Source of the DNA: Halieaceae bacterium
GTDB lineage: Bacteria > Pseudomonadota > Gammaproteobacteria > Pseudomonadales > Halieaceae
Assembly: GCA_028280635.1 (NCBI GenBank)
Contig: JANQLM010000126.1
Coordinates: 1 to 64,000 of the forward strand
Reading direction: 5' to 3'
Length of the DNA: 64,000 bases
Numbering within the stretch: the stretch's first letter is position 1; each line of letters begins with the position of its first letter. The translations under genes were made by a program, and so were the position numbers. Positions 43,987-52,938 of this stretch are shown here, piece after piece. The notes beneath the pieces are model-generated. The model searched no databases. It was not told the origin of the DNA and worked only from the letters and a program-made list of their open reading frames with translations.

Positions 43987-46137
43987 ATGGACGTCACCCG
44001 AATTCTCGAACCGCTCAATGACGCCCAGCGCGACGCGGTAGCCTCCGAAAGTCAGAACATGCTGGTCCTTGCCGGCGCCGGCAGCGGCAAGACCCGCGTG
44101 CTGGTGCACCGCATTGCCTGGCTGATCCAGGCCGAGGGCCTGTCACCCTGGTCCATTCTCGCGGTCACCTTTACCAACAAGGCGGCGCGGGAGATGCGTT
44201 CGCGCATCGAGGACATGCTGGCCATCGGCACCCACGGCATGTGGGTGGGCACCTTTCACGGCCTGGCCCATCGCCTGCTCAAGGCCCACTGGCAGGAGGC
44301 CGGCCTGCCGCAGAACTTCCAGATTCTCGATGCCGATGACCAGCTGCGGTTGGTGAAGCGCATTTGCCGGGAACTCGATCTCGACGAGGGACGCTGGCCG
44401 CCGCGCCAGGCCCAGTGGTACATCAACGGCCAGAAAGACGAAGGCCGCCGAGCCGCCCATATCGAGGCGCAGGAGAGCGATCCCTACGAGTACACCATGT
44501 GGCGCGTTTATACGGCTTATGAAGAAGCCTGCGAGCGCGGCGGCCTGGTGGACTTCGCCGAGCTGCTGCTGCGCGCGCATGAGCTCTGGCTCAAGAACCC
44601 GGAGCTGCTGGCTCACTACCAGGGGCGCTTCAGGCATGTGCTGGTGGACGAGTTCCAGGATACCAACACCATCCAGTACGCCTGGCTGCGGGTGCTGGTG
44701 GGGGCTGCCATCCCCATCGTTGCGGTGGGCGATGACGACCAGTCCATCTATGGCTGGCGCGGCGCCAAGATCGAGAACATCCAGCGTTTCTCACGGGATT
44801 TCGACCCGGTGCGCACGGTGCGCCTGGAACAGAACTACCGCTCCACCTCAACCATCCTGAAAGCCGCCAACGCGGTCATCTCCCACAATATGAACCGGCT
44901 CGGCAAAGAGCTTTGGACCGCGGGGGGTGAGGGCGAAGCGATCACCCTCTATGCGGGCTTTAACGAGCAGGACGAGGCCCGCTTTATTGTCGAGCGCCTG
45001 GAAGACTGGATTGGTGAAGGGCAGGCCCGCGCCGACTCCGCCATTCTCTACCGCTCCAACGCCCAGTCGCGGGTGCTGGAGGAGGCGCTGATTCGCGCCG
45101 CGGTGCCCTATCGCATCTACGGCGGCCAGCGCTTCTATGAGCGGCTGGAGATCAAGAATGCCCTGGCCTATATGCGCCTGCTGGTCAGTCGCACCGACGA
45201 TGCCGCCCTGGAGCGGGTCATCAACACGCCGCCGCGGGGCATCGGTGGCAAGACCGTCGACGCGGTGCGCGAACTCGCCCGTGAGCGGCAGTTTTCCCTG
45301 TGGCAGGCCATTGGTGCCATGGTGGAAGAAAAGCGGCTGCCCGGGCGCGCCCTGAATGCGCTGGAAGCTTTCTGCGTGCTGGTCAACGAGATGGATTCCG
45401 ATACCTCGGAGCTGGCGCTGCCGGAACTCGCAGAGCACGTGATCGAGGCCAGCGCACTGGTGGAATATCACGGCAAGGAAAAGGGTGAACGCGGCCAGGC
45501 GCGCATCGAAAACCTACAGGAACTGGTCACTGCCGCCCGTCAGTTCGAACCCGAGAACGACGAACTGTCGCCCCTGCAGGAATTCCTCGACAACGCCGCA
45601 CTGGATGCCGGCGAAGCCCAGGCCGAGGAACATGAGGACAGCGTGCAGCTGATGACACTGCACTCCGCCAAGGGGCTTGAGTTCCCGTTGGTGTTCCTGG
45701 CGGGTATGGAGGAAAACCTCTTCCCCCACCGCATGTCACTGGAAGAACCCGGCCGCCTCGAGGAAGAGCGTCGACTCTGCTATGTCGGCATCACGCGTGC
45801 CATGCGGCAGCTGATAATCACCTATGCCGAGACCCGGCGCATGCACGGCAACGAGAACTTCAATGCACCTTCGCGTTTCATTCGCGAGATTCCCACCGAG
45901 CTGCTGGAAGAGGTGCGTCTGCATACCACGATTACCCGCCCGGCCAGTATCGGTTTTGCCGCCGAGGTGGAAGACACCGGCCTGAATCTCGGGCAGCGGG
46001 TCTTCCACCAGGTGTTTGGTGAAGGAGTCGTGCTGAATTTCGAAGGCCGCGGCAGCAACGCCCGGGTTGAGGTCAACTTCGACGCCGAGGGCAGCAAGTG
46101 GCTGGTAGTGCAGTACGCCAACCTGCAGGCCATGTAA
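43987..46137 (+). CDS. uvrD: DNA helicase II UvrD
   Basis: 3'-5' superfamily 1 helicase used in nucleotide excision and mismatch repair. It has 716 residues. The Q motif LNDAQRDAV and Walker A AGAGSGKTR (Lys35) match E. coli UvrD almost position for position, followed by VDEFQDTN, VGDDDQSIYGWRGA, QNYRS and the C-terminal VQLMTLHSAKGLEFP. The ATG at 43987 aligns best; one three codons earlier (43978) lies in a TAGAAT box that could be the -10. The C-terminal Tudor-like tail is present (GQRVFHQVFGEGVVLNFEG). Confidence 0.97.
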   Translation: MDVTRILEPLNDAQRDAVASESQNMLVLAGAGSGKTRVLVHRIAWLIQAEGLSPWSILAVTFTNKAAREMRSRIEDMLAIGTHGMWVGTFHGLAHRLLKAHWQEAGLPQNFQILDADDQLRLVKRICRELDLDEGRWPPRQAQWYINGQKDEGRRAAHIEAQESDPYEYTMWRVYTAYEEACERGGLVDFAELLLRAHELWLKNPELLAHYQGRFRHVLVDEFQDTNTIQYAWLRVLVGAAIPIVAVGDDDQSIYGWRGAKIENIQRFSRDFDPVRTVRLEQNYRSTSTILKAANAVISHNMNRLGKELWTAGGEGEAITLYAGFNEQDEARFIVERLEDWIGEGQARADSAILYRSNAQSRVLEEALIRAAVPYRIYGGQRFYERLEIKNALAYMRLLVSRTDDAALERVINTPPRGIGGKTVDAVRELARERQFSLWQAIGAMVEEKRLPGRALNALEAFCVLVNEMDSDTSELALPELAEHVIEASALVEYHGKEKGERGQARIENLQELVTAARQFEPENDELSPLQEFLDNAALDAGEAQAEEHEDSVQLMTLHSAKGLEFPLVFLAGMEENLFPHRMSLEEPGRLEEERRLCYVGITRAMRQLIITYAETRRMHGNENFNAPSRFIREIPTELLEEVRLHTTITRPASIGFAAEVEDTGLNLGQRVFHQVFGEGVVLNFEGRGSNARVEVNFDAEGSKWLVVQYANLQAM

Positions 46138-46183
46138 GCTCAGAGCGTCGACAACACAACGAAGTGCTAACAGGACCAGCGCC

Positions 46184-47332
46184 ATGACAGTCAATGAGCG
46201 ACGCCTACTCCCCCTGCTAACCCTGCTGCTACTCGCCCTCTTGGTAGCCACTCTCGCGGCCTGGGTCGTGGACCGGGTGCACCGTGGCGGCGGCGCCGCC
46301 GAGCAGCAGCGCCAGGCTGACGACGTCATCCACTGGAAGATGGTCACCACCTGGCCCAAGAATTTTCCCGGGCTGGGACTGGGACCGGAGAACTTCGCCC
46401 GGCGGGTCAAGGAAATGAGCGGCGGTCGGCTGCAGGTGCAGGTCTATGGCGGCGGTGAGATTGTGCCGCCTTTCGGAGTGTTTGACGCGGTGTCCCAGGG
46501 GGTGGCGGAAATTGGCCACGGAGCGGGTTACTACTGGACCGGCAAGGTGCCGGCGTCGGTGTTTTTCACGGCAGTGCCTTTCGGCTTTACTGCCATCGAA
46601 ACCAGTGCCTGGATTCACTACGGCGGTGGCCTGGAGCTGTGGCGCAAGGCCTACGCCCCCTTCAACCTGATCCCCTTCGCCGGTGGCAACTCCGGTGTGC
46701 AAATGGCCGGCTGGTTCAACCGGGAAATCAATTCGCTGGACGATATGAAAGGCCTGAAGATGCGCATCCCCGGGCTCGGCGGGGAGGTCTTCACCCGGGC
46801 CGGTGGTGTGGCAGTGACCATGCCGGGGGGTGAGCTTTACACCTCGCTGCAAACCGGAGTGATCGATGCCACGGAATGGGTGGGCCCCTACAACGACCTG
46901 GCGATGGGCCTGCATGAGGTGGCAGAGTACTACTACTATCCGGGTTGGCAGGAACCGGGCCCGTCCCTGGAGTTCATTGTCAACAAGGATGCCTTCGAAG
47001 CCCTGCCTGCCGACCTGCAGTCTATCGTGGAGAATGCCGCCCGGGTCATCAACCAGGACATGCTGGATGAGTACACCGCCCGCAACAACCGCGCGCTCAC
47101 CGAGCTGGTGGAGGAGCACGGCGTCAAGCTGCGGCGCCTGCCGGATGATGTGATTATTGCCCTGCGCACGGCGGCGCAGGACGCGGTGGAAGAACTGGCC
47201 GCCAGCGACCCCATGGCCGCCGAGGCCTACGCCTCATTCCGGGAGTTCTACGACGGGGTAAAGCACTACCACCGCATCTCGGAACAGGCCTATATCAACG
47301 CCCGGGACCTGGAGGCTGATCCCGGTCAGTAG
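46184..47332 (+). CDS. TRAP transporter substrate-binding protein, DctP/TakP type
   Basis: Periplasmic receptor of a TRAP transporter, 382 residues. A hydrophobic N-terminal segment (LLPLLTLLLLALLVATLAAWVV) is a signal or membrane anchor. The mature part starts IHWKMVTTWPKNFPGLGLGPENFA and contains MRIPGLGGEVFTRAGG and the YTSLQTGVIDATEWVGPYND region. This pattern is seen in TakP-like receptors for 2-oxo acids and related carboxylates, with the arginine in MRIPG binding the carboxylate. The two membrane subunits are 1.4 kb away on the other strand (48714-50596), an unusual split. Confidence 0.9.
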   Translation: MTVNERRLLPLLTLLLLALLVATLAAWVVDRVHRGGGAAEQQRQADDVIHWKMVTTWPKNFPGLGLGPENFARRVKEMSGGRLQVQVYGGGEIVPPFGVFDAVSQGVAEIGHGAGYYWTGKVPASVFFTAVPFGFTAIETSAWIHYGGGLELWRKAYAPFNLIPFAGGNSGVQMAGWFNREINSLDDMKGLKMRIPGLGGEVFTRAGGVAVTMPGGELYTSLQTGVIDATEWVGPYNDLAMGLHEVAEYYYYPGWQEPGPSLEFIVNKDAFEALPADLQSIVENAARVINQDMLDEYTARNNRALTELVEEHGVKLRRLPDDVIIALRTAAQDAVEELAASDPMAAEAYASFREFYDGVKHYHRISEQAYINARDLEADPGQ

Positions 47333-47343
47333 TCGGAGCTCGC

Positions 47344-48183
47344 CTAGGGCTTCACAAACACCAGGGTCATACGCTCGGATTCGCCAATGGCCCGGGAGTC
47401 GGCTTTCGCCTCTTCGGACTCGAGTCCGCGCAGGTTGGGCGGCAGCTGCCAGACCCCGCCTTCATGGCGCTTGCTGTCGAGTGGGTTGCGATTGAAGAAG
47501 CCCTCGGCTTCCAGCATGAAGCCCGCCTGGGTGGCCTTGGCGATGACGTAGTCACGCCCGACGTAGCCTATGTTCTTCGACAGCCAGTCCTGCTCCGGGT
47601 CGGCCATGTGCTGCACGATACCCAGCTTGCCTCCCGGCTTCAGAATCTCGAAGAAGTGCGCGAACACAGTGTCGTCGATGCCGCGGCTGCGCCAGCCGTG
47701 GGCGTTGCGGAAAGTCACCACGCGGTCCACGCTGTTGGCATCAGCGGCGCCGATTACCACCGTCTTGGTTTTTTCGTCAATCATCAGCGAGCCGATGTCC
47801 ACCTTGCCGTAAACCCGCTTGTTGGCGGCCAGCTTTTCTTCGAAGCCGGCGCGTGAGCGTGGTCGGTAGCTGGCCTGGGTGTCGCTGCTGTCATAGTGGG
47901 CAGCGATGAGCTTACCGTCCTTGCGCAGGTAGGGCGCCAGGATTTCTGTGTACCAGCCGCCGCCGGGCCAGATCTCCACGACCGTGTGGTGCGGCTGCAC
48001 ATCAAACAGGCTCAGGGTCTTGTGCGGGTTGCGGTAGGGGTCCCGCTCCACGTACGCGGGGGTGCGGTGCTTGCCGGCAATCGCATTGGCGAGCGCATCG
48101 CTGTCGGCCTGGGCCGGCAGTGCCAGCGTGACCGCGGTGGCCAGGGCGGCGCCCCAGCCAAGAAATGAGTGAGCGATGGTCAT
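47344..48183 (-). CDS. Exported SAM-methyltransferase-like protein
   Basis: A 279-residue protein with a Sec signal peptide (MTIAHSFLGWGAALATAVTLALPAQA) followed by a class I methyltransferase fold: motif I VVEIWPGGGWYTEILAPYL, then RVVTFRNAHGW and the late FFEILKPGGKLGIVQH. It resembles the predicted methyltransferases of COG4798, many of which carry leader peptides. An exported SAM enzyme is puzzling because SAM is cytoplasmic; it may bind another ligand. AGGAG lies 5-9 bases before the ATG at 48183, which fixes the start. It is last in a minus-strand series dctQ-dctM-thioesterase. Confidence 0.8.
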   Translation of the reverse strand: MTIAHSFLGWGAALATAVTLALPAQADSDALANAIAGKHRTPAYVERDPYRNPHKTLSLFDVQPHHTVVEIWPGGGWYTEILAPYLRKDGKLIAAHYDSSDTQASYRPRSRAGFEEKLAANKRVYGKVDIGSLMIDEKTKTVVIGAADANSVDRVVTFRNAHGWRSRGIDDTVFAHFFEILKPGGKLGIVQHMADPEQDWLSKNIGYVGRDYVIAKATQAGFMLEAEGFFNRNPLDSKRHEGGVWQLPPNLRGLESEEAKADSRAIGESERMTLVFVKP

Positions 48184-48283
48184 GATATCTCCTGTTGACG
48201 CTTGGTGATTGAATCCGGTAGCGGCAGCGGTTGCGCGGCGCCCTGTCTGGACGCTGAACACTAACGCCATCCTGTGACCTTCG

Positions 48284-48682
48284 CTAGCCGTTCTCGGGCA
48301 CGGCTCGAGTACGGCCGTTCTCGTCGATGGCGACGAATACGAACTCACCCTCGGTCACCTTGATGGGTTCGCCGTCGTGTTTTGAGTCGATCCACACTTC
48401 CACCATGATGCGGATGGAGCTGCGGCCGATTTCCAGCACGTCCGTATAGCAGCGCACTACGGCGCCCACGTGCACCGGGGTAAGAAATGCCATGCCGTCG
48501 ATGGCCACGGTGGCTACCCGGCCCTGGGCCACATCGCCGGCGGCGATGCCACCGGCAAGGTCCATCTGCGACAGCAGCCAGCCGCCGAAGATGTCGCCGT
48601 TGGCGTTGGTATCCCGGGGCATGGCCACGGTTTGCAGGGCCAGGTCGCCCTGGGGCAGGGGCGTGCTGTCGATGTCGTTCAT
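48284..48682 (-). CDS. yciA: Acyl-CoA thioesterase, YciA type
   Basis: Hotdog-fold hydrolase of acyl-CoA, 132 residues, cytoplasmic. The signature MPRDTNANGDIFGGWLLSQM is the YciA/BACH catalytic segment with the Asn and Asp of the active site, and VATVAIDGMAFLTPVHVGAV follows. The substrate range is typically broad. It lies 31 bases after dctM and about 100 bases before the exported methyltransferase, so it may be co-transcribed with the transporter, but a metabolic link is only a guess. Confidence 0.9.
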   Translation of the reverse strand: MNDIDSTPLPQGDLALQTVAMPRDTNANGDIFGGWLLSQMDLAGGIAAGDVAQGRVATVAIDGMAFLTPVHVGAVVRCYTDVLEIGRSSIRIMVEVWIDSKHDGEPIKVTEGEFVFVAIDENGRTRAVPENG

Positions 48683-48713
48683 GGCAGTCTCGATTCCGAA
48701 GGGTTTGCGTGTC

Positions 48714-50090
48714 TCAGTGCTTGAGCACGGAGGGTAGCCAGGTGGCCAGGCCAGGCCAGATGACCAGCAGGCCCAGCACCGCCAGCTGAATGATAATAAA
48801 TGGAATCACCCCGCGGTAGATGGCGCCGGTGGGCACACTGTCGGGTGCAACGCCACGCAGGTAGAACAGGGCAAACCCGAACGGCGGTGTCAGGAAGGAG
48901 GTCTGCAGGTTGATGGCGATCATGATGCCCAGCCAGACCGGGTCCAGGCCCATGGCCAGCAGCACCGGCCCGACGACCGGCACCACCACGAAAGTGATTT
49001 CGATAAAGTCGAGAATAAAGCCCAGCAGGAAGATGATCAGCATCACCACCAGGGTGGCGCCCAGCACGCCGCCGGGAATGCCCTCGAAGTAGTAGTGGAT
49101 CAACTCCTCGCCGCCGAAGCCCCTGAACACCAGCGCAAACAGGGCGGCGCCAATCAGGATCATGAAGACCATGCAGGTGACTTCCAGGGTATTGCGGGCC
49201 ACCTCATGCAGGCGCGACAGGTTCATCTCGCGCTTGGCATAGGCCAGCGCGAGAGCCCCAAGAGTGCCGACCCCCGCTGCTTCAGTAGGAGTGGCGGCAC
49301 CGCCCAGGATCGAGCCCAATACGGCCACGATTAGCAGCAGCGGTGGCGCCAGTCCTTTCAGCAGTGTGCCCAGGGAAATGCCCTGAACGTCCTCGGCCGG
49401 TGGCGCGTGCTGGGGTCGCAGGCTGGAGTAGACCACCAGATACAGCACGTAGAGCGCCACGAGCACCAGGCCCGGAAGCAGCGCGCCGATAAACAGGTCA
49501 CCCACCGATACCGTCTTCGGGTTGAACACGTTCATGCGTAGCTGGGCCTGCTGGTAGGCGCTGGAGAGAATATCCCCCAGCAGTACCAGGGCAATCGATG
49601 GCGGGATGATCTGTCCCAGGGTACCGGTGGCGCAAATCGTTCCTGTAGCCAGCGCCGGATCGTAACCGCGCTTGAGCATGCTGGGCAGGGACAACAGCCC
49701 CATGGTGACCACGGTAGCGCCGACAATCCCGGTGCTGGCGGCGAGCAATGCCCCCACCAGTACCACCGATATGCCCAGGCCGCCGCGCAGGCCCGCCAGC
49801 AGCCGCGCCATATTGTCCAGTAGCTGCTCGGCCACCCGGGATTTTTCCAGGATTACCCCCATCATGATAAACAGCGGTACCGCGATCAGGGTGATATTGC
49901 TGATGGTGCCGAACAGCCGGCCGGGCAGGGCGCTGAGGAAGCTGGGGTCAAAATTGCCAATCAGGATACCGCCGGCGGCGAACAGCAGCGCCGTGCCGGC
50001 CAGGGTATAGGCCACCGGGTAACCCAGCATCAGCGCCAGGCAGACGCAGGCGAACATCCACAGGGAGGTGGTATTGGCAGCTTCGCTCAC
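48714..50090 (-). CDS. TRAP transporter large permease DctM
   Basis: Ion-coupled transport subunit, 458 residues with about twelve hydrophobic segments. Family landmarks include AVPLFIMMGVILEKSRVAEQLLD, TGIVGATVVTMGLLSLPSMLKRGYD, ATGTICATGTLGQIIPPSIALV and the late TSFLTPPFGFALFYLRG. The start is a GTG at 50090 that overlaps the dctQ stop by four bases (GTGA). The long central cytoplasmic loop (QHAPPAEDVQG) is a feature of the TakM-like branch, in line with the DctP homologue at 46184. Confidence 0.93.
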   Translation of the reverse strand: MSEAANTTSLWMFACVCLALMLGYPVAYTLAGTALLFAAGGILIGNFDPSFLSALPGRLFGTISNITLIAVPLFIMMGVILEKSRVAEQLLDNMARLLAGLRGGLGISVVLVGALLAASTGIVGATVVTMGLLSLPSMLKRGYDPALATGTICATGTLGQIIPPSIALVLLGDILSSAYQQAQLRMNVFNPKTVSVGDLFIGALLPGLVLVALYVLYLVVYSSLRPQHAPPAEDVQGISLGTLLKGLAPPLLLIVAVLGSILGGAATPTEAAGVGTLGALALAYAKREMNLSRLHEVARNTLEVTCMVFMILIGAALFALVFRGFGGEELIHYYFEGIPGGVLGATLVVMLIIFLLGFILDFIEITFVVVPVVGPVLLAMGLDPVWLGIMIAINLQTSFLTPPFGFALFYLRGVAPDSVPTGAIYRGVIPFIIIQLAVLGLLVIWPGLATWLPSVLKH

Positions 50091-50596
50091 TCTTCGTCCA
50101 CCAGTACCAGGGCATTGCGGGCCAGCTCTGCCAGCCCCTGCAACAGCAGGCTGAGAGCCATCAGCGGGATCAGTGACTTGAGCAGGTAGACCCCGTGGAT
50201 ACCACCCGGGTCTGGCGAACCTTCCAGGATGCGCCAGGCCTCGGTGACGAAGGGCCAGCTCACGACGCCGACAAATACGCAGAAGGGCAACAGGAACAGG
50301 ATGCAGCCCACACTGTTGACCCAGGCCTTGCCACGGGCGCTGAAGCGGCGGTAGAAAATATCCACCCGCACATGGCCGTCACGCTTGAGGGTGTAAGCGG
50401 CACCCAGCATGAACACCAGTGCGTGCAGGTAGGTGCTGGATTCCTGCAGGGCGATGGAGCCGGCGCCCAGACCGTAGCGCAGCAGCACCACCAGGCACAC
50501 GGTCAGCGCCAGGGCCAGGCACAGCCAGGCCAGCCAGCGCCCCGACTGCTCGGTGAACTGATCCACGGTGCGTATAAATACTCGCAGTGCTTGCAT
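50087..50596 (-). CDS. TRAP transporter small permease DctQ
   Basis: Small membrane subunit, 169 residues with four hydrophobic helices; VFMLGAAYTLKRDGHVRVDIFYRRFS is the conserved DctQ region. It opens the minus-strand series and faces yaaA across a 104-base divergent gap. The ATG at 50596 is used; a TTG codon directly before it is less likely. Confidence 0.9.
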   Translation of the reverse strand: MQALRVFIRTVDQFTEQSGRWLAWLCLALALTVCLVVLLRYGLGAGSIALQESSTYLHALVFMLGAAYTLKRDGHVRVDIFYRRFSARGKAWVNSVGCILFLLPFCVFVGVVSWPFVTEAWRILEGSPDPGGIHGVYLLKSLIPLMALSLLLQGLAELARNALVLVDEE

Positions 50597-50700
50597 CAAG
50601 CGGCGGGTCCCGGCTGGTTTTTATGGCTGTCCGGCGTATGATTCGGCGCAGTATATCCGCGCGCGAGCCAGGCTCGCTATAGGAAACAGGAAGGTAAGGA

Positions 50701-51474
50701 ATGCTGATTGTATTGTCACCGGCAAAAACGCTGGATTATGAAACGCCCCCGCAAACCCGCAAAGCCACCCAGCCGGCACTGCTTGAGCGCTCCGCCACGC
50801 TGGTGGACGACGCCCGCAAGCTGTCGCCGCAGGATATCGGCGCCCTGATGGGCGTCAGCGACAAGCTGGCCGAGCTCAACCACCAGCGCTTCATGAACTG
50901 GGGGGAACCGTTCACCCTGGACAATGCCAAGCAGTCGGTACTGGCTTTCAAGGGCGACGTATATGCCGGCTTGGATGCGGACAGTATGAAGGCGGCGGAC
51001 CTCGATTACGCCCAGAAGCACCTGCGCATCCTGTCCGGGCTTTACGGCATCCTGCGACCGCTGGACCTGATGCAGCCTTACCGGCTGGAGATGGGGCTCA
51101 AGTTCGAGAATAGTGGCGGGCGCAATCTCTATGAGTTCTGGGGTGACGACATTACCGCCGTCCTCAACAAGCAGCTGAAGTCGCTGAAGAGTGATGTGCT
51201 GGTCAACCTGGCCTCCAACGAGTATTTCAAGTCGGTGCGCCCCGGCGAGCTCAACGCCGACATCATCACACCGGTGTTCAAGGACAGGAAAAACGGCAGG
51301 TACAAGGTCATCAGCTTCTTCGCCAAGAAGGCCCGCGGCCAAATGGCGCGTTATGTGATCGACAAGCGGCTGGAGAAAGTCAGCGACCTCAAGAAGTTCA
51401 AGGTCGATGGCTACCGCTATAATGCCGGGGAATCCACCGCGCGCGAATGGGTGTTCACTCGCGAAGAGGCCTGA
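50701..51474 (+). CDS. yaaA: Peroxide stress protein YaaA
   Basis: Cytoplasmic DUF328/UPF0246 protein, 257 residues, that in E. coli limits free iron and DNA damage during hydrogen peroxide stress. It starts MLIVLSPAKTLDYETPP, the family hallmark, and includes FLNWGEP-like RFMNWGEPF, GDVYAGLDA and LYGILRPLDLMQPYRLEMG. GGAAGGTAAGG lies just before the ATG. Its stop overlaps the start of the monooxygenase by one base (TGATG). Confidence 0.95.
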   Translation: MLIVLSPAKTLDYETPPQTRKATQPALLERSATLVDDARKLSPQDIGALMGVSDKLAELNHQRFMNWGEPFTLDNAKQSVLAFKGDVYAGLDADSMKAADLDYAQKHLRILSGLYGILRPLDLMQPYRLEMGLKFENSGGRNLYEFWGDDITAVLNKQLKSLKSDVLVNLASNEYFKSVRPGELNADIITPVFKDRKNGRYKVISFFAKKARGQMARYVIDKRLEKVSDLKKFKVDGYRYNAGESTAREWVFTREEA

Positions 51475-52931
51475 TGGAGCGCTATTCGGTTATTGTCCTG
51501 GGTGCCGGCATGTCCGGTATCTGCATGGGCATCAAGTTGCGGGAAGCGGGCATCACCGACTTCCTGATACTGGAAAAGACAGAGGCCGCCGGTGGCACCT
51601 GGCACGACAACACCTATCCCGGTGCCTGTTGTGACGTCGCCTCCCACCTCTACAGCTTTTCCTTCGAGCCCAAGCCTGACTGGTCGCGATCTCACGCACC
51701 CCAGCCTGAGATCCAGGCCTATTTCCAGCATTGCATCGACAAATACGGTCTGGGTGACGCCATTCGCTACCAGGCGACGGTGGAGGCAGCCGACCTCGAT
51801 GAGGGGGCCGGCGGGTGGACGCTAACCCTCGCCGGCGGTGAGCGGCTGGCCTGCCGTTTCCTGGTCAGCGGGCTCGGGCAGCTTAATCGGCCGTTTACAC
51901 CGGATTTTGCAGGTCATGAGACCTTTGACGGCGCCAGCTTTCACTCGGCGCGCTGGGATCACTCCGTCGACCTCACCGGCAAGCGGGTGGCTGTCATCGG
52001 CAACGCCGCCAGCGCCATCCAGTTTATTCCGCCGGTGTCGCGCGCGGCGGCGCAGGTCTATGTCTACCAGCGCAGCGCCAACTACATCGTGCCGCGCAAC
52101 GACCGCGGCTACGGCGCCGAGGAGGTCGAGCGCTATCGGCGTTTCCCATGGTTGTTGAAGCTGTCGCGGCTGGCCTGGTATCTGCGGCAGGAGCTGTTCT
52201 TTTTCGGCGCCATGCTGCCGGGCACTATTCGTCACCGACTGGTGAAATGGATTGCCCGGCGCTACCTGGAACAGGAAATCAGTGATCCGGCCCTGCGCCC
52301 GGTGCTGACCCCCGACTACCCGCTGGGCTGCAAGCGTATCCTGGTATCCGACGACTACTACCAGGCGTTGGCAGCGGGGGGTATCGACATTGTCACGTCG
52401 CCCATCCAGGGCATTGGCCCGGACGGGGTGATTACTGAAGACGGTGTGTCGCGGCCGGTGGACGTCATCATTTATGGCACCGGCTTCAAGGCCACGGAAT
52501 TCCTGACGCCATTGGAAGTGCGCGGCCGCGGCGCTGAACGGCTTGAGGACACCTGGCGCGAAGGCGCTTGGGCCCATCGCGGTGTCGCCGTGCCCGGCTT
52601 CCCGAACCTCTTCCTGCTCTACGGGCCCAACACCAACCTCGGCCACAACTCTATCATCTACATGGTGGAAGCCCAGGTGAAGTACATCGTTCGCTGCATC
52701 GACAAGATGCTGGCCCACGACATCCGCCTGCTGGACGCCAACCGCGAGGTGGCTGCGCGCTTCAATGAGAAGCTGCAGGAAGACCTGGCGGACACCGTCT
52801 GGGGCGGCGAGTGCGGTAGCTGGTACAAGAATGCCAGCGGCAAGATCACCAACAACTGGCCCCACAGCTCGCTGCGCTTTCACTTCAGCATGCAGCGCCC
52901 GGATTTCTCTGAATACGATATGAGCGCCTGA
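51474..52931 (+). CDS. Flavin monooxygenase, Baeyer-Villiger type
   Basis: FAD- and NADPH-dependent oxygenase, 485 residues. FAD Rossmann motif GAGMSG (10-15), then EKTEAAGGTWHDNTYPGACCD. The Baeyer-Villiger fingerprint F-x-G-x3-H-x3-W-D is seen at 151-162 (FDGASFHSARWD). The second Rossmann motif is degenerate (VIGNAASAIQF instead of GxGxSG), and GTGFKATEF follows. It would oxidise ketones to esters, or cyclohexanone- or steroid-like compounds; the substrate cannot be read from the sequence. It starts inside the yaaA stop and is followed 7 bases later by a DUF938 gene, so all three are likely co-transcribed. Confidence 0.9.
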   Translation: MERYSVIVLGAGMSGICMGIKLREAGITDFLILEKTEAAGGTWHDNTYPGACCDVASHLYSFSFEPKPDWSRSHAPQPEIQAYFQHCIDKYGLGDAIRYQATVEAADLDEGAGGWTLTLAGGERLACRFLVSGLGQLNRPFTPDFAGHETFDGASFHSARWDHSVDLTGKRVAVIGNAASAIQFIPPVSRAAAQVYVYQRSANYIVPRNDRGYGAEEVERYRRFPWLLKLSRLAWYLRQELFFFGAMLPGTIRHRLVKWIARRYLEQEISDPALRPVLTPDYPLGCKRILVSDDYYQALAAGGIDIVTSPIQGIGPDGVITEDGVSRPVDVIIYGTGFKATEFLTPLEVRGRGAERLEDTWREGAWAHRGVAVPGFPNLFLLYGPNTNLGHNSIIYMVEAQVKYIVRCIDKMLAHDIRLLDANREVAARFNEKLQEDLADTVWGGECGSWYKNASGKITNNWPHSSLRFHFSMQRPDFSEYDMSA

Positions 52932-52938
52932 GGGCGCC

